From assembly GCF_900089455.2 (NCBI RefSeq), contig NZ_LT907988.1:2480001-2544000 (forward strand): a stretch of 64,000 nt of DNA, written 5' to 3'. Both the position numbers and the translations under genes were made by a program. Positions 16,276-25,527 of this stretch are shown here, in pieces; position 1 is the stretch's first letter, and each line of letters begins with the position of its first letter. The notes beneath the pieces are model-generated. The model saw only the letters and a list, made by a program, of their open reading frames with translations, had not been told where the DNA came from and ran no database searches. Source of the stretch: Orrella dioscoreae (GTDB lineage Bacteria; Pseudomonadota; Gammaproteobacteria; Burkholderiales; Burkholderiaceae_B).

Positions 16276-17445
16276 ATGGCCCCGCTTCCTCCCTCCCCCG
16301 CGCTTCCTTCCACCGATCCCCGCAACGCCCGCGCCACCTGGCTGCGCCTGGCATTGGCCTGGGCGATGGTGGCCGCCTTCACCGTATTCGGCCCCGCCTG
16401 GCTGGCCGCGCCCTTGACGCCGTGGGTGGCCCTGGCCGCCTTTCTGGCGCTGTTTCTCACCATCCTCGCGGCGTCCTTCGGCGTGGTGCACGAGGCCGAC
16501 GGCCTGGCCCACCAGCTTGGCGAGCCGTATGGCACGCTGATCCTGACCCTGTCCATCGTGCTGATCGAGGTGGTCCTGATCGCCTCGGTGCTGCTGGGGC
16601 CGGGCGAATTCCCGACCATCGGCAGGGATTCGATCTTCGCCGTGATGATGATCATCGTGAACCTGGTCATGGGCATCTGCCTGGTGGCGGGCGGCCTGCG
16701 CCATGGCGAGCAGGAGTTCAACGCGCAGGGCGCCGGCGTGTATCTGTCGATGATCATGCTGCTGACGGCGGTGTCGCTGGTGCTGCCCAATTTCCTGGCG
16801 GGCGCGGGCGAATTCGATCGGCTGCAAGGCTGGGCTGTGGCGGCGCTGACGGGCGGGCTGTATGCCGTCTTCCTGTGGCTGCAGATGCGCGGCGAGCGCA
16901 GGCTCTTCATCCAGCCGCCCCTGGGGCAGATGGAAGTGCGGGTGGCGCGTCGCCCGGACGCAGCCCGCAGCGCGACAGGCGCGGCGGGACGCAGCGGCAT
17001 CCTGCGTGGCACGCTGCTGCTGATCGGCATGATCGTGCCCATCGTGCTGCTGGCGCATCACCTGGCCATCGTGATCGACCATGGCGTGGTCACCGTGGGG
17101 GCGCCGGTGGCCTTGTCGGGCGTGCTGATCGCCATCATCGTCTTCACGCCCGAATCCATCACCGCGGTGAAGGCGGCGCTCAACAACGAGATGCAGCGGG
17201 CCGTGAACCTGTGCCTGGGCGCCTTCGTGTCGACAGTGGGCCTGACGGTGCCGGCGGTGCTGGTGATCGGCCTCGTCACGGGCAAGACGGTGACGATGGG
17301 CATTTCCGGCGTCGAGACGGTGCTGCTGGTGGCCACCGTCTGGCTGGCGACGCTGTCCTTCAAGGGCCAGCGCACCTCGGTACTGCAGGGCGTGATGCAC
17401 CTGGGGCTGTTCGCGCTGTATGGCTTCCTGCTGTTCGGGGCCTGA
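16276..17445 (+). CDS. chaA: ChaA-type calcium/sodium:proton antiporter
   Basis: 389 residues from ATG 16276, which has AGGA eight bases upstream (ATG 16267 is an alternative). About eleven membrane segments in two halves. Each half has the conserved acidic motif of the CaCA exchanger family: GEPYGTLILTLSIVLIEVVLI in the first and FTPESITAVKAALNNEMQRAVN in the second, joined by a charged loop near residues 215-235. The family expels Ca2+ or Na+/K+ in exchange for protons across the inner membrane. It stands alone after the divergent repair operon; a structured leader precedes it. Confidence 0.88.
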   Translation: MAPLPPSPALPSTDPRNARATWLRLALAWAMVAAFTVFGPAWLAAPLTPWVALAAFLALFLTILAASFGVVHEADGLAHQLGEPYGTLILTLSIVLIEVVLIASVLLGPGEFPTIGRDSIFAVMMIIVNLVMGICLVAGGLRHGEQEFNAQGAGVYLSMIMLLTAVSLVLPNFLAGAGEFDRLQGWAVAALTGGLYAVFLWLQMRGERRLFIQPPLGQMEVRVARRPDAARSATGAAGRSGILRGTLLLIGMIVPIVLLAHHLAIVIDHGVVTVGAPVALSGVLIAIIVFTPESITAVKAALNNEMQRAVNLCLGAFVSTVGLTVPAVLVIGLVTGKTVTMGISGVETVLLVATVWLATLSFKGQRTSVLQGVMHLGLFALYGFLLFGA

Positions 17446-17528
17446 TTCCCCCAGGTTTCCCGCCCCGCCGCTATGATGGCGAAAAGTCAGCCGCCATAAA
17501 AAATGCCGCGGCAGCAAGGGGAATCATC

Positions 17529-18842
17529 ATGATGTCGGGGTTGGGTTTTCTCGTCGCGGCCAGGCAGTGCGAGATCGACGAGCTGGAACAACTGGCCGGC
17601 ACCATCGCGCTGGCGCAGGCGCTGGGCGAGCTGGTGCATCAATTGCAGCGCGAGCGCGGCCTGTCCAATCTGTTCGTGGGATCAGGCGGGGCCGGCTTCG
17701 GCCCGCAGTGCCTGGCGGCGCGCCAGGACACCGACCGCGCCATCGCCGCCGCGCGCGAACATTTCGACCCGTTGCCCGGCGCCACCGGGTATCCGGGCAG
17801 CCGCGCCCGGCTCTTCAGCCGCATCGCCTATGCCCTGCACGGCCTGGACGCGCTGGCGGGGCTGCGCCAGCGCCTGGACCAGCTTGCGCTGGACGTGGAT
17901 GCGGTGACGGCGGCGTACTGCAAGCTGATCGCGAGCCTGCTGTCGGTGGTGTTCGATGCCACCGACAATGCCGCCGATCCCGAGGTGTCGCGGTTGTTGC
18001 TGGCGTACTTCAATTTCGTGCAGGGCAAGGAATATGCCGGACAGGAACGTGCCGCCGGCGCGGCCGCCTATGCCTCGGGGCGTTGCGACGCCCGCCGCCA
18101 GCAGCAACTGCTGACGCTCATCGACGCGCAGGAGGAATGCCTGCAGACCTTCGGCGGCTTTGCCGATGCGCGGGGCCTGGCCAGTTGGCAGGCCGCCCAG
18201 GACGGCTTGAGGCTGGCCGAACTGGAACGCCTGCGCCGCATCGTCTGTACGGCGCCGGCCGACGGCCGGCTGGACCCGGCGCTCAGCATGACGTGGTTCG
18301 AGCATTGCACGGCCCGCATCGACGCCATGAAACAGGTGGAGAACGCACTGGGCGAGCAGTTGCGCGAGCGCTGCGAGCAAAGCGTGGCCGCCGCGAGGCG
18401 TGACTTGCATGCGCACCAGGCGGTGCTGCAGAAACTGGTCAGCCAGGCGGATGCGCCCTCCCCGCCCGGCGAAGCCGCCGCGCCGCTGGCGGCATTCTTC
18501 GAGCGGGAGGAGCAGGCGGCCTCGGATGGTGCGGGCCGCGCGGGCGCGCCGGCTTACGGTCCGCGCATGGAACGCGAGATCCTGGCCATGCTGCGCGAGC
18601 AGGCCCGCCGCCTGCAGGCCACCAGCGACGAGCTGGCCACGGTGCGCGCGGCCTTGAACGAGCGCAAGGTGATCGAGCGCGCCAAGGGCTTGTTGATGGC
18701 GCACCGGCAACTGAGCGAGGAGGCCGCCTACCGGATGCTGCGCCAGACCGCCATGGAGCAGAACCGGCGGCTGGTGGACGTGGCGGAATCGGTGCTGGCC
18801 TTGTCCAGCTATCTGGGTGGACAGGCGCCCGCGGGACCCTAG
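17529..18842 (+). CDS. nasR: Nitrate/nitrite-sensing antiterminator (NIT + ANTAR), NasR-like
   Basis: 437 residues. Residues about 20-330 form an alpha-helical NIT domain; its start has QLQRERGLSNLFVGS, the arginine-rich helix typical of nitrate sensors. The last about 70 residues (LREQARRLQATSDELATVRAAL, then ERAKGLLMAHRQLSEEAAYRMLRQTAM) are an ANTAR RNA-binding domain. In Klebsiella NasR binds nitrate and prevents termination in the nasF leader. Here a leader with two hexaloop hairpins and a terminator lies before nrtA at 19947-20089. ATG 17529 and ATG 17532 are both possible starts. Confidence 0.88.
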   Translation: MMSGLGFLVAARQCEIDELEQLAGTIALAQALGELVHQLQRERGLSNLFVGSGGAGFGPQCLAARQDTDRAIAAAREHFDPLPGATGYPGSRARLFSRIAYALHGLDALAGLRQRLDQLALDVDAVTAAYCKLIASLLSVVFDATDNAADPEVSRLLLAYFNFVQGKEYAGQERAAGAAAYASGRCDARRQQQLLTLIDAQEECLQTFGGFADARGLASWQAAQDGLRLAELERLRRIVCTAPADGRLDPALSMTWFEHCTARIDAMKQVENALGEQLRERCEQSVAAARRDLHAHQAVLQKLVSQADAPSPPGEAAAPLAAFFEREEQAASDGAGRAGAPAYGPRMEREILAMLREQARRLQATSDELATVRAALNERKVIERAKGLLMAHRQLSEEAAYRMLRQTAMEQNRRLVDVAESVLALSSYLGGQAPAGP

Positions 18843-19747
18843 CGTGGCCGGCGCAGGCGCGCGATCCAGACACCGCCGGCGATGACCACCGCCGCACCGG
18901 CCAGGGCGCCGGCTGACGGGCGTTCGCCAAACAGCAGCCAGCCGAATACCAGGCCAAAGACGATCCAGGTGTAGCGCAAGGGACCGATGACGGCGGCATC
19001 GCACAAGCGGAAGGCGCGCAGATTGCAAAGCATGGCCACCAGCGACAAGGGCCCCAGCGCCAGGAAGGCCGCGGTCATGCCGGCGCTCATGGGTGTCCAG
19101 TCCAGGGCGGCCACGGACAACAGCAGGACCGCCGCGATGAGATTCACGTACCAGAGCACCGTGAAGCTCGACTCGGAACGCGAGAGCGTCTTCAGCAGCA
19201 GGCTTTCGCAGGCGATGAAGAGCGCGCCCATGACCGCGACCAGCACCGGCACGAGCGATCCGCCCTGCGCGCTGGGCAGGCCTGCCTGGGCCACGACCAC
19301 CCCCAGGGCGCCGGCCAGGCATAGCAATGACGCCAGCCACAGGCGCAGCGGCGGCCGTTCGTGCAGCAGCAGCACGGCCAGCGCCAGGGTGAACAGCCCG
19401 TCCAGCAGGCCCAGCGCGCTGGCCGAGGCAAGCGGCAGATGGGTGGCCGCATACATGGCCGCGGTCGTGCCGGCCGCGCCAGTGAAGGCGCGCAGCACAT
19501 GCCGGCCCGGCCGCTGGGTGCGCAGCGACGCCACCTGCCCGCCGCGCGCCAGCCACCAGACGGCCAGCGTCAGGAACGCGCCCAGGTAGCGCATGGCCAT
19601 GATCTGCAAGGCCGGCACCTGCCCGCCCGCGAGCTTCCCCGACGTGAAGATCAGCGTGAAGATGCCCACGGCCAGCACCGCCCAGCCCACGCCGGCGGCC
19701 GAATAGGTCATGGCGGGCGTCACGGCGGGCTTGGCGTGGGAAGGCAT
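18839..19747 (-). CDS. EamA/DMT-family transporter
   Basis: 302 residues with about ten membrane helices in two five-helix EamA halves (first half ending near LPSAQGG, second starting at VPVLVAVMGALFIACESLL). A GLLDGLFTLALAVLLLHERPP segment and a matching LLFGERPSAGALAGAAVVIAGG in the second half are the repeated EamA signature. The family exports or imports small metabolites; the substrate cannot be told. It is inserted on the opposite strand between the NIT-ANTAR regulator and its target operon and overlaps the regulator gene end by four bases. ATG 19774 is an alternative start. Confidence 0.85.
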   Translation of the reverse strand: MPSHAKPAVTPAMTYSAAGVGWAVLAVGIFTLIFTSGKLAGGQVPALQIMAMRYLGAFLTLAVWWLARGGQVASLRTQRPGRHVLRAFTGAAGTTAAMYAATHLPLASASALGLLDGLFTLALAVLLLHERPPLRLWLASLLCLAGALGVVVAQAGLPSAQGGSLVPVLVAVMGALFIACESLLLKTLSRSESSFTVLWYVNLIAAVLLLSVAALDWTPMSAGMTAAFLALGPLSLVAMLCNLRAFRLCDAAVIGPLRYTWIVFGLVFGWLLFGERPSAGALAGAAVVIAGGVWIARLRRPR

Positions 19748-19946
19748 GGACAGGCGCAAAGGAAGAAGGCCCACAGCATAAACGGCGGGAGGCGTGCCGG
19801 TGCTGCCTCTTGGTGCGGCACTGCACCATTTTCAGGCCTGGGCTGCCGGCTGTGTGCACGGGATGGCCACCGCGCCGGTCCTTTGCCCCGTCTGCACGGC
19901 CTTCCGTATCGGTGTGGCACGGCTCTTGCTTGGGTAGGCATGCCAA

Positions 19947-20089
19947 GCCGCCAATGATGGTGTGCGTGGCACCGCGCAGGAACCGCCCGTGCCAGCCACT
20001 GGCGGGTTCCGCGCAACGGACAACGGCGTCCCTCGCGCGTCCCCGCTGGCAGGTCCAGCCACGGCGCGCGATGGGGCGCCGTTTTTTTT
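19947..20089 (+). ncRNA. ANTAR-responsive antitermination leader of the nitrate transport operon
   Basis: Hairpin 1 (19947-19965) has stem GCCGCC/GGTG-T-GC and loop AATGAT. Hairpin 2 (20018-20031) has stem GGAC/GTCC and loop AACGGC. Both loops are six bases with A at position 1 and G at position 4, the rule reported for ANTAR targets. An extra hairpin (19979-20010, GGAACCGCC against GGCGGGTTCC with one bulge) lies between. An intrinsic terminator follows at 20061-20089. TCGCGCG (20033-20039) can pair with CGCGCGA (20065-20071), which would disturb the terminator. The spacing between hairpins is longer than usual. Confidence 0.65.
20061..20089 (+). terminator. Intrinsic terminator (attenuator) in the nrtA leader
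   Basis: Stem ACGGCGC / GCGCCGT with an eight-base loop, followed by eight T residues. It ends 26 bases before nrtA, so it would stop transcription of the operon unless antitermination occurs. It is the strongest Rho-independent terminator in the window. Confidence 0.85.
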
Positions 20090-20115
20090 CGCCTTGGTGT
20101 TACCGGAGCCTTTCC

Positions 20116-21414
20116 ATGAGCCAGCCTGTCATCCCCGAACTGCCGTCGTCCACTGGCATCGTCACGTCCGAGGCCGCCGCGCAGCGCCCCGAGCGCCGCC
20201 GCTTCCTGCTGCAGTCGGCCGCCGTGGGCGCCGCTGCCCTGCTGCCGGCGTTGGGACATCGCGGGGCGTATGCCGCGGGCTCGGACAAGCCGGAGAAGGA
20301 AGAGGTCAGGATCGGGTTCATTCCGCTGACCGACTGTGCCAGTGTGGTGATGGCGTCCGTGCTCGGCCTGGACAAGAAGTACGGCGTGAAGATCACCCCC
20401 AGCAAGGAAGCCAATTGGGCATCGGTGCGTGACAAGCTGCTCAATGGCGAGAACGATTTCAGCCACGTCCTGTACGGCATGCTGATGGGTTTGCAGGCGG
20501 GCATCGGCGGCCCGAAAAGCGACGTGGCGCTGCTCATGACCTTGAACCGCAATGGGCAGGCCATCTCGCTGTCGAGGAAAATGGCCGATGCGGGCGCGGT
20601 GGACCTGCCATCCCTGGTGGCGCTGATGAAGCGCGAGCCGCGCGAATACACCTTCGCGCAGACCTTCCCCACCGGCACGCACGCGATGTGGCTGTATTAC
20701 TGGCTGGCCAGCGGCGGCGTGAATCCGATGAAGGACGTGAAGGTCATCACCGTGCCACCGCCCCAGATGGTGGCCAATGCGCGCGTGGGCAACATGGATG
20801 GCTTCTGCGTGGGCGAGCCCTGGCACCATCGCGGCATCCTGGATGGCGTCTCGGCCCACGTCGTCAGTTCGCAGGAGATCTGGCTGGATCACCCCGAGAA
20901 GGTGCTGGGCACCACGGCGGCCTTCGCCGACAAGTATCCCAACACCTGCCGCGCGGTCACGGCCGCCATCCTGGAGGCCGGCCGCTGGATCGATGCCAGC
21001 GCCGCCAACAAGGAGAAGATGGCCGAGGTGATCGCCGCGCGCGCCTATGTGAACACCGACAAGTCCGCCATCATCGACCGTATCCAGGGGCGCTACCAGA
21101 ACGGCCTGGGCAAGCGCTGGGAAGACCCCAACCACATGAAGTTCTATGACGAGGGCCAGGCCTCGTATCCCTATCTGTCGGACGCCATGTGGTTCCTGAC
21201 CCAGCACAAGCGCTGGAACCTGCTCAACGCGCATCCCGATTACGAGGCGCTGGCCAGGCAGGTGAATCGGACGGCGATCTACCGCGACGCCGCGGCGGCG
21301 GCCGGCGCGCCCCTGCCCGCCAGCGATCTGCGCAGCAGCAAGCTCATGGACGGCAAGGTGTGGGACGGCAAGAACCCGGCCGCCTATGCAGACAGCTTCT
21401 CCGTCCACGGCTGA
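20116..21414 (+). CDS. nrtA: Nitrate ABC transporter substrate-binding protein
   Basis: 432 residues. A twin-arginine signal (ERRRFLLQSAAVGAAALL) ends near AYAAG, residue 54, so the folded protein is exported to the periplasm. The mature part is of the NrtA/NasF group: VRIGFIPLTDCASVVMA at the start, NFSHVLYGMLMG, and GNMDGFCVGEPW, which lines the anion site in NrtA. It captures nitrate for the ABC transporter encoded next. The preceding leader and the NIT-ANTAR gene point to nitrate-induced antitermination. Confidence 0.9.
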   Translation: MSQPVIPELPSSTGIVTSEAAAQRPERRRFLLQSAAVGAAALLPALGHRGAYAAGSDKPEKEEVRIGFIPLTDCASVVMASVLGLDKKYGVKITPSKEANWASVRDKLLNGENDFSHVLYGMLMGLQAGIGGPKSDVALLMTLNRNGQAISLSRKMADAGAVDLPSLVALMKREPREYTFAQTFPTGTHAMWLYYWLASGGVNPMKDVKVITVPPPQMVANARVGNMDGFCVGEPWHHRGILDGVSAHVVSSQEIWLDHPEKVLGTTAAFADKYPNTCRAVTAAILEAGRWIDASAANKEKMAEVIAARAYVNTDKSAIIDRIQGRYQNGLGKRWEDPNHMKFYDEGQASYPYLSDAMWFLTQHKRWNLLNAHPDYEALARQVNRTAIYRDAAAAAGAPLPASDLRSSKLMDGKVWDGKNPAAYADSFSVHG

Positions 21415-21455
21415 GGCCGCGCCTTACCCATCCGTTCTTGCTTCAGGAGTCCGAC

Positions 21456-22310
21456 ATGGCCCGAGCCCTTACCTCGTCCCCCCCCTCCGCCTCTGCCGCG
21501 GCGCCCGCCCTGCCCGCCCGTTCGAAGGAATGGACGAGCCGCCTGCTGCACGCCGTGGCGCCGCCCGCCTTCGGCTTCCTGCTGCTGGGCCTGTTGTGGC
21601 AGGCGTTGGCCCAGACCGGCGGCGGCATTCCCACGCCGGGCCAGACCTGGCAGGCGGCCGTGGCGCTCTTCGCCGAGCCGTTCTACCAAGCCGGGCCGAA
21701 CGACCAGGGCATCGGCTGGAACGTGCTGGCTTCCCTGCAGCGCGTGGCGCTGGGCTTTGGCCTGGCGGCGCTGGTGGGCATTCCGCTGGGCTTCATGATC
21801 GGCCGCTTCCGTTTCCTGAACCGGATGGTCGGTCCGCTGATCAGCCTGCTGCGCCCCGTGTCGCCGCTGGCCTGGCTGCCCATCGGCCTGCTGGTGTTCA
21901 AGTCGGCGGATCCGGCGGCCATCTGGACCATCTTCATCTGCTCGATCTGGCCCATGATCATCAACACCGCCGTGGGCGTGCAGCGCGTGCCGCGGGACTA
22001 CCTGAACGTGGCGCGGGTGCTGGACCTGTCCGAATGGAAGATCGTCACGCGCATCCTGCTGCCCGCCGTGCTGCCCTATGTGCTGACCGGCGTGCGGCTG
22101 GCCGTGGGCACGGCCTGGCTGGTGATCGTGGCCGCCGAGATGCTGACGGGCGGCGTGGGCATCGGCTTCTGGGTATGGGACGAGTGGAACAACCTGAACG
22201 TGGCCCACATCATCATCGCCATCTTCGTCATCGGCATCGTGGGCCTGCTGCTGGAGCTGCTGCTCGTGAAGCTGGCCGCGCGCCTCACCTTCGAAGACAC
22301 CGCGTCCTGA
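21456..22310 (+). CDS. nrtB: Nitrate ABC transporter permease
   Basis: 284 residues, about six membrane helices after a polar N-terminus of 30 residues. The EAA-like loop is seen as YLNVARVLDLSEWKIVTRILLPAVLPYVLTG, and the ending IGFWVWDEWNNLN with VAHIIIAIFVIGIVG is typical of NrtB/SsuC-type permeases. It forms the inner-membrane channel for nitrate with the ATPase encoded at 22328. ATG 21456 follows CAGGAGT. It is 41 bases after nrtA. Confidence 0.9.
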   Translation: MARALTSSPPSASAAAPALPARSKEWTSRLLHAVAPPAFGFLLLGLLWQALAQTGGGIPTPGQTWQAAVALFAEPFYQAGPNDQGIGWNVLASLQRVALGFGLAALVGIPLGFMIGRFRFLNRMVGPLISLLRPVSPLAWLPIGLLVFKSADPAAIWTIFICSIWPMIINTAVGVQRVPRDYLNVARVLDLSEWKIVTRILLPAVLPYVLTGVRLAVGTAWLVIVAAEMLTGGVGIGFWVWDEWNNLNVAHIIIAIFVIGIVGLLLELLLVKLAARLTFEDTAS

Positions 22311-22327
22311 GCGCAGGGAGACCTCTC

Positions 22328-23137
22328 ATGATCAACGACCATCGCTACATCGAGATCCGCGGCGTCGCGCAACGTTTTCCCACGGCCAAGGGTGACTACG
22401 TGGCCTTGCGCGACATCGACCTGGACGTGGCGCGCGGCGAGTTCGTCGCGCTGATCGGCCACTCGGGCTGCGGCAAGTCGACCTTGCTGAACCTGCTGGC
22501 CGGCCTGACGCTGCCCTCGGCGGGCACGCTGATCGCCGCGGGGCGCGAGATCGGCGGACCCGGCCCCGACCGCGCCATGGTGTTCCAGAACCATTCCCTG
22601 CTGCCCTGGCTGACCTGCGAGGGCAACATCATGCTCGCGGTCGAGCGGGTGTTCGGCGCGCAGGAGGATCGCGCGCAACTGAAGGCCCGCACCGCGGCGG
22701 CGCTGGAAAAAGTGGGCTTGAGCCATGCGGCGCAGAAACGCCCGGGCGAGATCTCCGGCGGCATGAAGCAGCGCGTGGGCATTGCCCGGGCGCTGGCCAT
22801 CGAACCCAAGGTGCTGCTGATGGACGAGCCTTTCGGCGCGCTGGACGCGCTGACGCGCGCCACGCTGCAGGACGAGCTGCTGGCCCTGGTGGCGCAGACC
22901 GGCGCCACCGTGGTCATGGTGACCCACGACGTGGACGAGGCCGTGCTGCTGTCGGACAAGATCGTCATGATGACCAACGGCCCGGCCGCGACCATCGGCG
23001 AAGTGCTGGCCGTGGACCTGCCGCGCCCGCGCGACCGCAAGACGCTGGCCGACGATCCGCGTTATATGCAGGCGCGCAAGGCGGTGATCGACTTCCTCTA
23101 CACTCGCCAGGGTACGCCCGCCAGACAGGCGGCCTAG
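22328..23137 (+). CDS. nrtD: Nitrate ABC transporter ATP-binding protein
   Basis: 269 residues with Walker A GHSGCGKS at 44-51, Q-loop in FQNHSLLPW, signature ISGGMKQR, Walker B VLLMDEPFGALDAL and switch histidine in VTHDVDEAV. The length is that of NrtD (or NasD), without the substrate-binding extension of cyanobacterial NrtC. Two copies should drive nitrate import with NrtB. ATG 22328 follows GGGAGA. The nitrate and nitrite reductase genes are not in the window. Confidence 0.9.
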   Translation: MINDHRYIEIRGVAQRFPTAKGDYVALRDIDLDVARGEFVALIGHSGCGKSTLLNLLAGLTLPSAGTLIAAGREIGGPGPDRAMVFQNHSLLPWLTCEGNIMLAVERVFGAQEDRAQLKARTAAALEKVGLSHAAQKRPGEISGGMKQRVGIARALAIEPKVLLMDEPFGALDALTRATLQDELLALVAQTGATVVMVTHDVDEAVLLSDKIVMMTNGPAATIGEVLAVDLPRPRDRKTLADDPRYMQARKAVIDFLYTRQGTPARQAA

Positions 23138-23194
23138 CTTGCGGGGACTGTCCGCCGCGCAGGCCCGCGGCGGGCAGGATGAGGAGAATTCGCA

Positions 23195-24184
23195 GTGGGC
23201 ATCAGCCATTACCTGAAAGAGATCGGCCGGGGCGCGCGCGGCGCGAAGAGCCTGGACGAGATCGAGGCCGAGGACCTGTTCGGGCAGGTGCTGGATCGCG
23301 AGGCCTCCGACCTGGAGATCGGCGGTTTCTGCCTGTCGATGCGCTTCAAGAGCGAGACGCCGGCCGAGATGGCGGGCTTCCTGGCGGCCACGGCAGCCCG
23401 GATCACGCCGGTGCCGCCCGCCTCCGATGGCCGCGCCACCGTGGTGCTGCCCAGCTACAACGGCTCGCGCAGGCTGCCGGTGCTGACGCCCCTGCTCGGC
23501 CTGATGCTGGTGGCGCGCGGCCTGCGCGTCGTGACGCACGCGGGCGAACCTGACCTTGCCCGGATCACCACTGCCCAGGTGCTGGCGGCGCTGGGACACG
23601 CCGCGCTGGACAGCGTCGGCGCGGTGCGCGACGACGCCATCAACGTGCTGCCCCTGCACGTGTTCGCGCCGCAGCTTGCCTGGTTGCTGGGCGTGCGCAA
23701 GATCGTTGGCGTGCGCAATCCGGCGCACAGCCTGGTGAAGATCCTGAACCCGTGCGCCGGCCGGGCCCTGGTGGTGGGCAGCTATACGCACGCCCCCTAC
23801 GCGGGCATGATGGACGCAAGCTATCGCCTGACGGGCGCCGACGCCATGCTGCTGCGCGGTATCGAAGGCGAGCCGGTGGCCGACGGCCGCAAGCTGCAGC
23901 AGATCGATGCCTATGTGGCCGGCACCGCGTATCGCCTGCAGGAGGCGCGGGACACCCGCATGCAGGCCGTGGCGGATTGGCCGACCGATCTGTCGCCCGC
24001 CACCCAGGCGGCGTATATCGAGGCAGTGCTGGCGGGGCGCCTGCCTGTGCCCGAGCCGGTGGCGCGGCAGGCGGCGCATATCGAGGATGTCTGCGCGGCC
24101 ATGACGGGCCAGCGCGCGCTGGCGGCGCCCTTGGCGCCTGCCTGGCCGGCGAAGGACGACGCGGGACAGGCCGACGGGGAGTGA
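23195..24184 (+). CDS. ybiB: YbiB-family protein (TrpD2, anthranilate phosphoribosyltransferase-like)
   Basis: 329 residues with GTG start 23195 behind GAGGAGA. It has the glycosyltransferase-family-3 N-terminal helical domain (EIEAEDLFGQVLDREASDLEIGGF) and the catalytic-like fold, but the loops differ from TrpD: VLPSYNGSRRLPVLTPLL and ILNPCAGRALVVGSYTHAPY are typical of YbiB. E. coli YbiB is LexA-regulated and binds nucleic acids without known enzyme activity. Similar genes often follow nitrate assimilation genes, as here (57 bases after nrtD). Confidence 0.8.
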   Translation: MGISHYLKEIGRGARGAKSLDEIEAEDLFGQVLDREASDLEIGGFCLSMRFKSETPAEMAGFLAATAARITPVPPASDGRATVVLPSYNGSRRLPVLTPLLGLMLVARGLRVVTHAGEPDLARITTAQVLAALGHAALDSVGAVRDDAINVLPLHVFAPQLAWLLGVRKIVGVRNPAHSLVKILNPCAGRALVVGSYTHAPYAGMMDASYRLTGADAMLLRGIEGEPVADGRKLQQIDAYVAGTAYRLQEARDTRMQAVADWPTDLSPATQAAYIEAVLAGRLPVPEPVARQAAHIEDVCAAMTGQRALAAPLAPAWPAKDDAGQADGE

Positions 24185-24197
24185 CGTCGGCGTTTTT

Positions 24198-25508
24198 TCA
24201 GCGCAGTGCGCTGTTGCGCGTCTCGACGTCGATCAGCGCGATGAAGCCCGCGGCCAGCACCAGCAGGACTGAGAACGCCACCAGCGACAGCCCGAAGCTG
24301 GCTGCCATGACCGGCGCCAGCACCGAAGGCGCGAGCAGGCCGCCGAAACGCGCCACCGCGCCCGCGCTGCCCATGCCGGTGGCGCGCAGCGTGGTGGGAT
24401 AGATCTCGGGCGTATAGGCATAGATGCTGGCCCAGCAGCCCAGCAGCGAGAAACTCATCAGCAGCGTGGCGGCCACCACCACGGTGGTGGTCTGTCCCAG
24501 GCCATACAGCAGGCAGCCTGCCGCGCTGAACAACAGGAAGCCGGTCAGCGTGGGCCGCCTGCCCCAGCGTTCGATGCCATAGGCGGCCAGGGCGTAGCCC
24601 GGCAGTTGCGCCAGCGCGATGACCACCAGGAATTCCTGGCCGCGCAGGAAACCGAAACCCTGCCTGGCCAGCTGCACCGGCAGGTAGACGAAGACGCCGT
24701 AGTACGACATCGAGATCAGCAGCCAGGCCAGCAGGATCAGGATGGAGCGGCGCCGCAGGCTGGGCGAGAACAGCGCGGCGGCGGATTGCCTTTCGGCCGT
24801 GTCGGGCTTGAGTGGCGGCAGGTAGTCGGGCTGGCCGTTGCTGCGCGCCACCCGCCGCAGCACGGCGTGGGCGTCGGCCGTGCGGCCTTGCTTGTTCAGG
24901 TAGAACGGTGATTCCGGCACGGAAAGACGCAGCACGATGCCCGCCAGCGCCGGCAGGCTGGTGACGAGGAAAATGGTGCGCCACGATTCCGGATCGCCGG
25001 ACACGGCCAGCGCCAGCAGCGCCAGGGCGACCGTGCCCACGGCCCAGAACGATTCCAGCCCCACCAGCCAGCGGCCGCGCCGTTGCGCGGGCAGGAACTC
25101 GGCCATCATGGCGTAGTCGACCGGCAAGGTGCCGCCCACCCCGACCCCGGTCAGGAAACGCAGGACGATCAGCCAGGTGAGATCGGGCGCGAAGGCCGAG
25201 GCGATGCCGAAGACGGCGTCGATGACGATGGCGCCCAGCAGCACGGGGCGCCGGCCGATGCGGTCGGCCAGCCGGCCCAGCACGAAGGCGCCCACCAGCA
25301 TGCCCAGGAAAAATGCCGTGCCGGTGCGCAAGGCTTCGGGGATGCCGACGCCGAAGGTGACGGCGATGGAGGCGACGGTGAAGCCGATGGCCAGGACCTG
25401 CATGGCGTCCGCCGTCCAGACCAGGCCGAAGATGCCGAGCAGGCGCTTCTGGAAGCGGCCGACGCCGGCCAGTTCGATGGCCTGGTCGACGCTGATGGGA
25501 GAAGTCAT
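24198..25508 (-). CDS. MFS transporter, NiaP/SV2-like
   Basis: 436 residues, twelve membrane helices. The start has the sequence VGRFQKRLLGIFGLVWTADAMQVLA seen in the NiaP/SV2-like group of the sugar-porter branch. MFS signatures are RLADRIGRRPVLL after helix 2 and GIERWGRRPTL after helix 8, and PESPFYL closes the first half. NiaP-type members carry nicotinate or aromatic acids with protons; the substrate here is not determined. Start ATG 25508. It ends 14 bases from the convergent ybiB gene. Confidence 0.85.
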   Translation of the reverse strand: MTSPISVDQAIELAGVGRFQKRLLGIFGLVWTADAMQVLAIGFTVASIAVTFGVGIPEALRTGTAFFLGMLVGAFVLGRLADRIGRRPVLLGAIVIDAVFGIASAFAPDLTWLIVLRFLTGVGVGGTLPVDYAMMAEFLPAQRRGRWLVGLESFWAVGTVALALLALAVSGDPESWRTIFLVTSLPALAGIVLRLSVPESPFYLNKQGRTADAHAVLRRVARSNGQPDYLPPLKPDTAERQSAAALFSPSLRRRSILILLAWLLISMSYYGVFVYLPVQLARQGFGFLRGQEFLVVIALAQLPGYALAAYGIERWGRRPTLTGFLLFSAAGCLLYGLGQTTTVVVAATLLMSFSLLGCWASIYAYTPEIYPTTLRATGMGSAGAVARFGGLLAPSVLAPVMAASFGLSLVAFSVLLVLAAGFIALIDVETRNSALR

Positions 25509-25527
25509 GGCGGGTACCGTCGCAGGG

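Noticed and set aside
17470-17515. Intrinsic terminator after chaA (ATGGCG / CGCCAT near an A-run)
   Set aside because: The run after the stem is A rather than T on the transcribed strand, and no T-run follows on the other strand.
16236-17528. Upstream extension of the NIT-ANTAR frame overlapping the antiporter gene
   Set aside because: The translation before residue MMSGLG is not protein-like and overlaps chaA in another frame; the NIT domain begins after 17529.
22076-24079. 667-codon minus-strand frame opposite nrtB, nrtD and ybiB
   Set aside because: Composition is typical of antisense GC-rich frames; all three plus-strand genes are firm.
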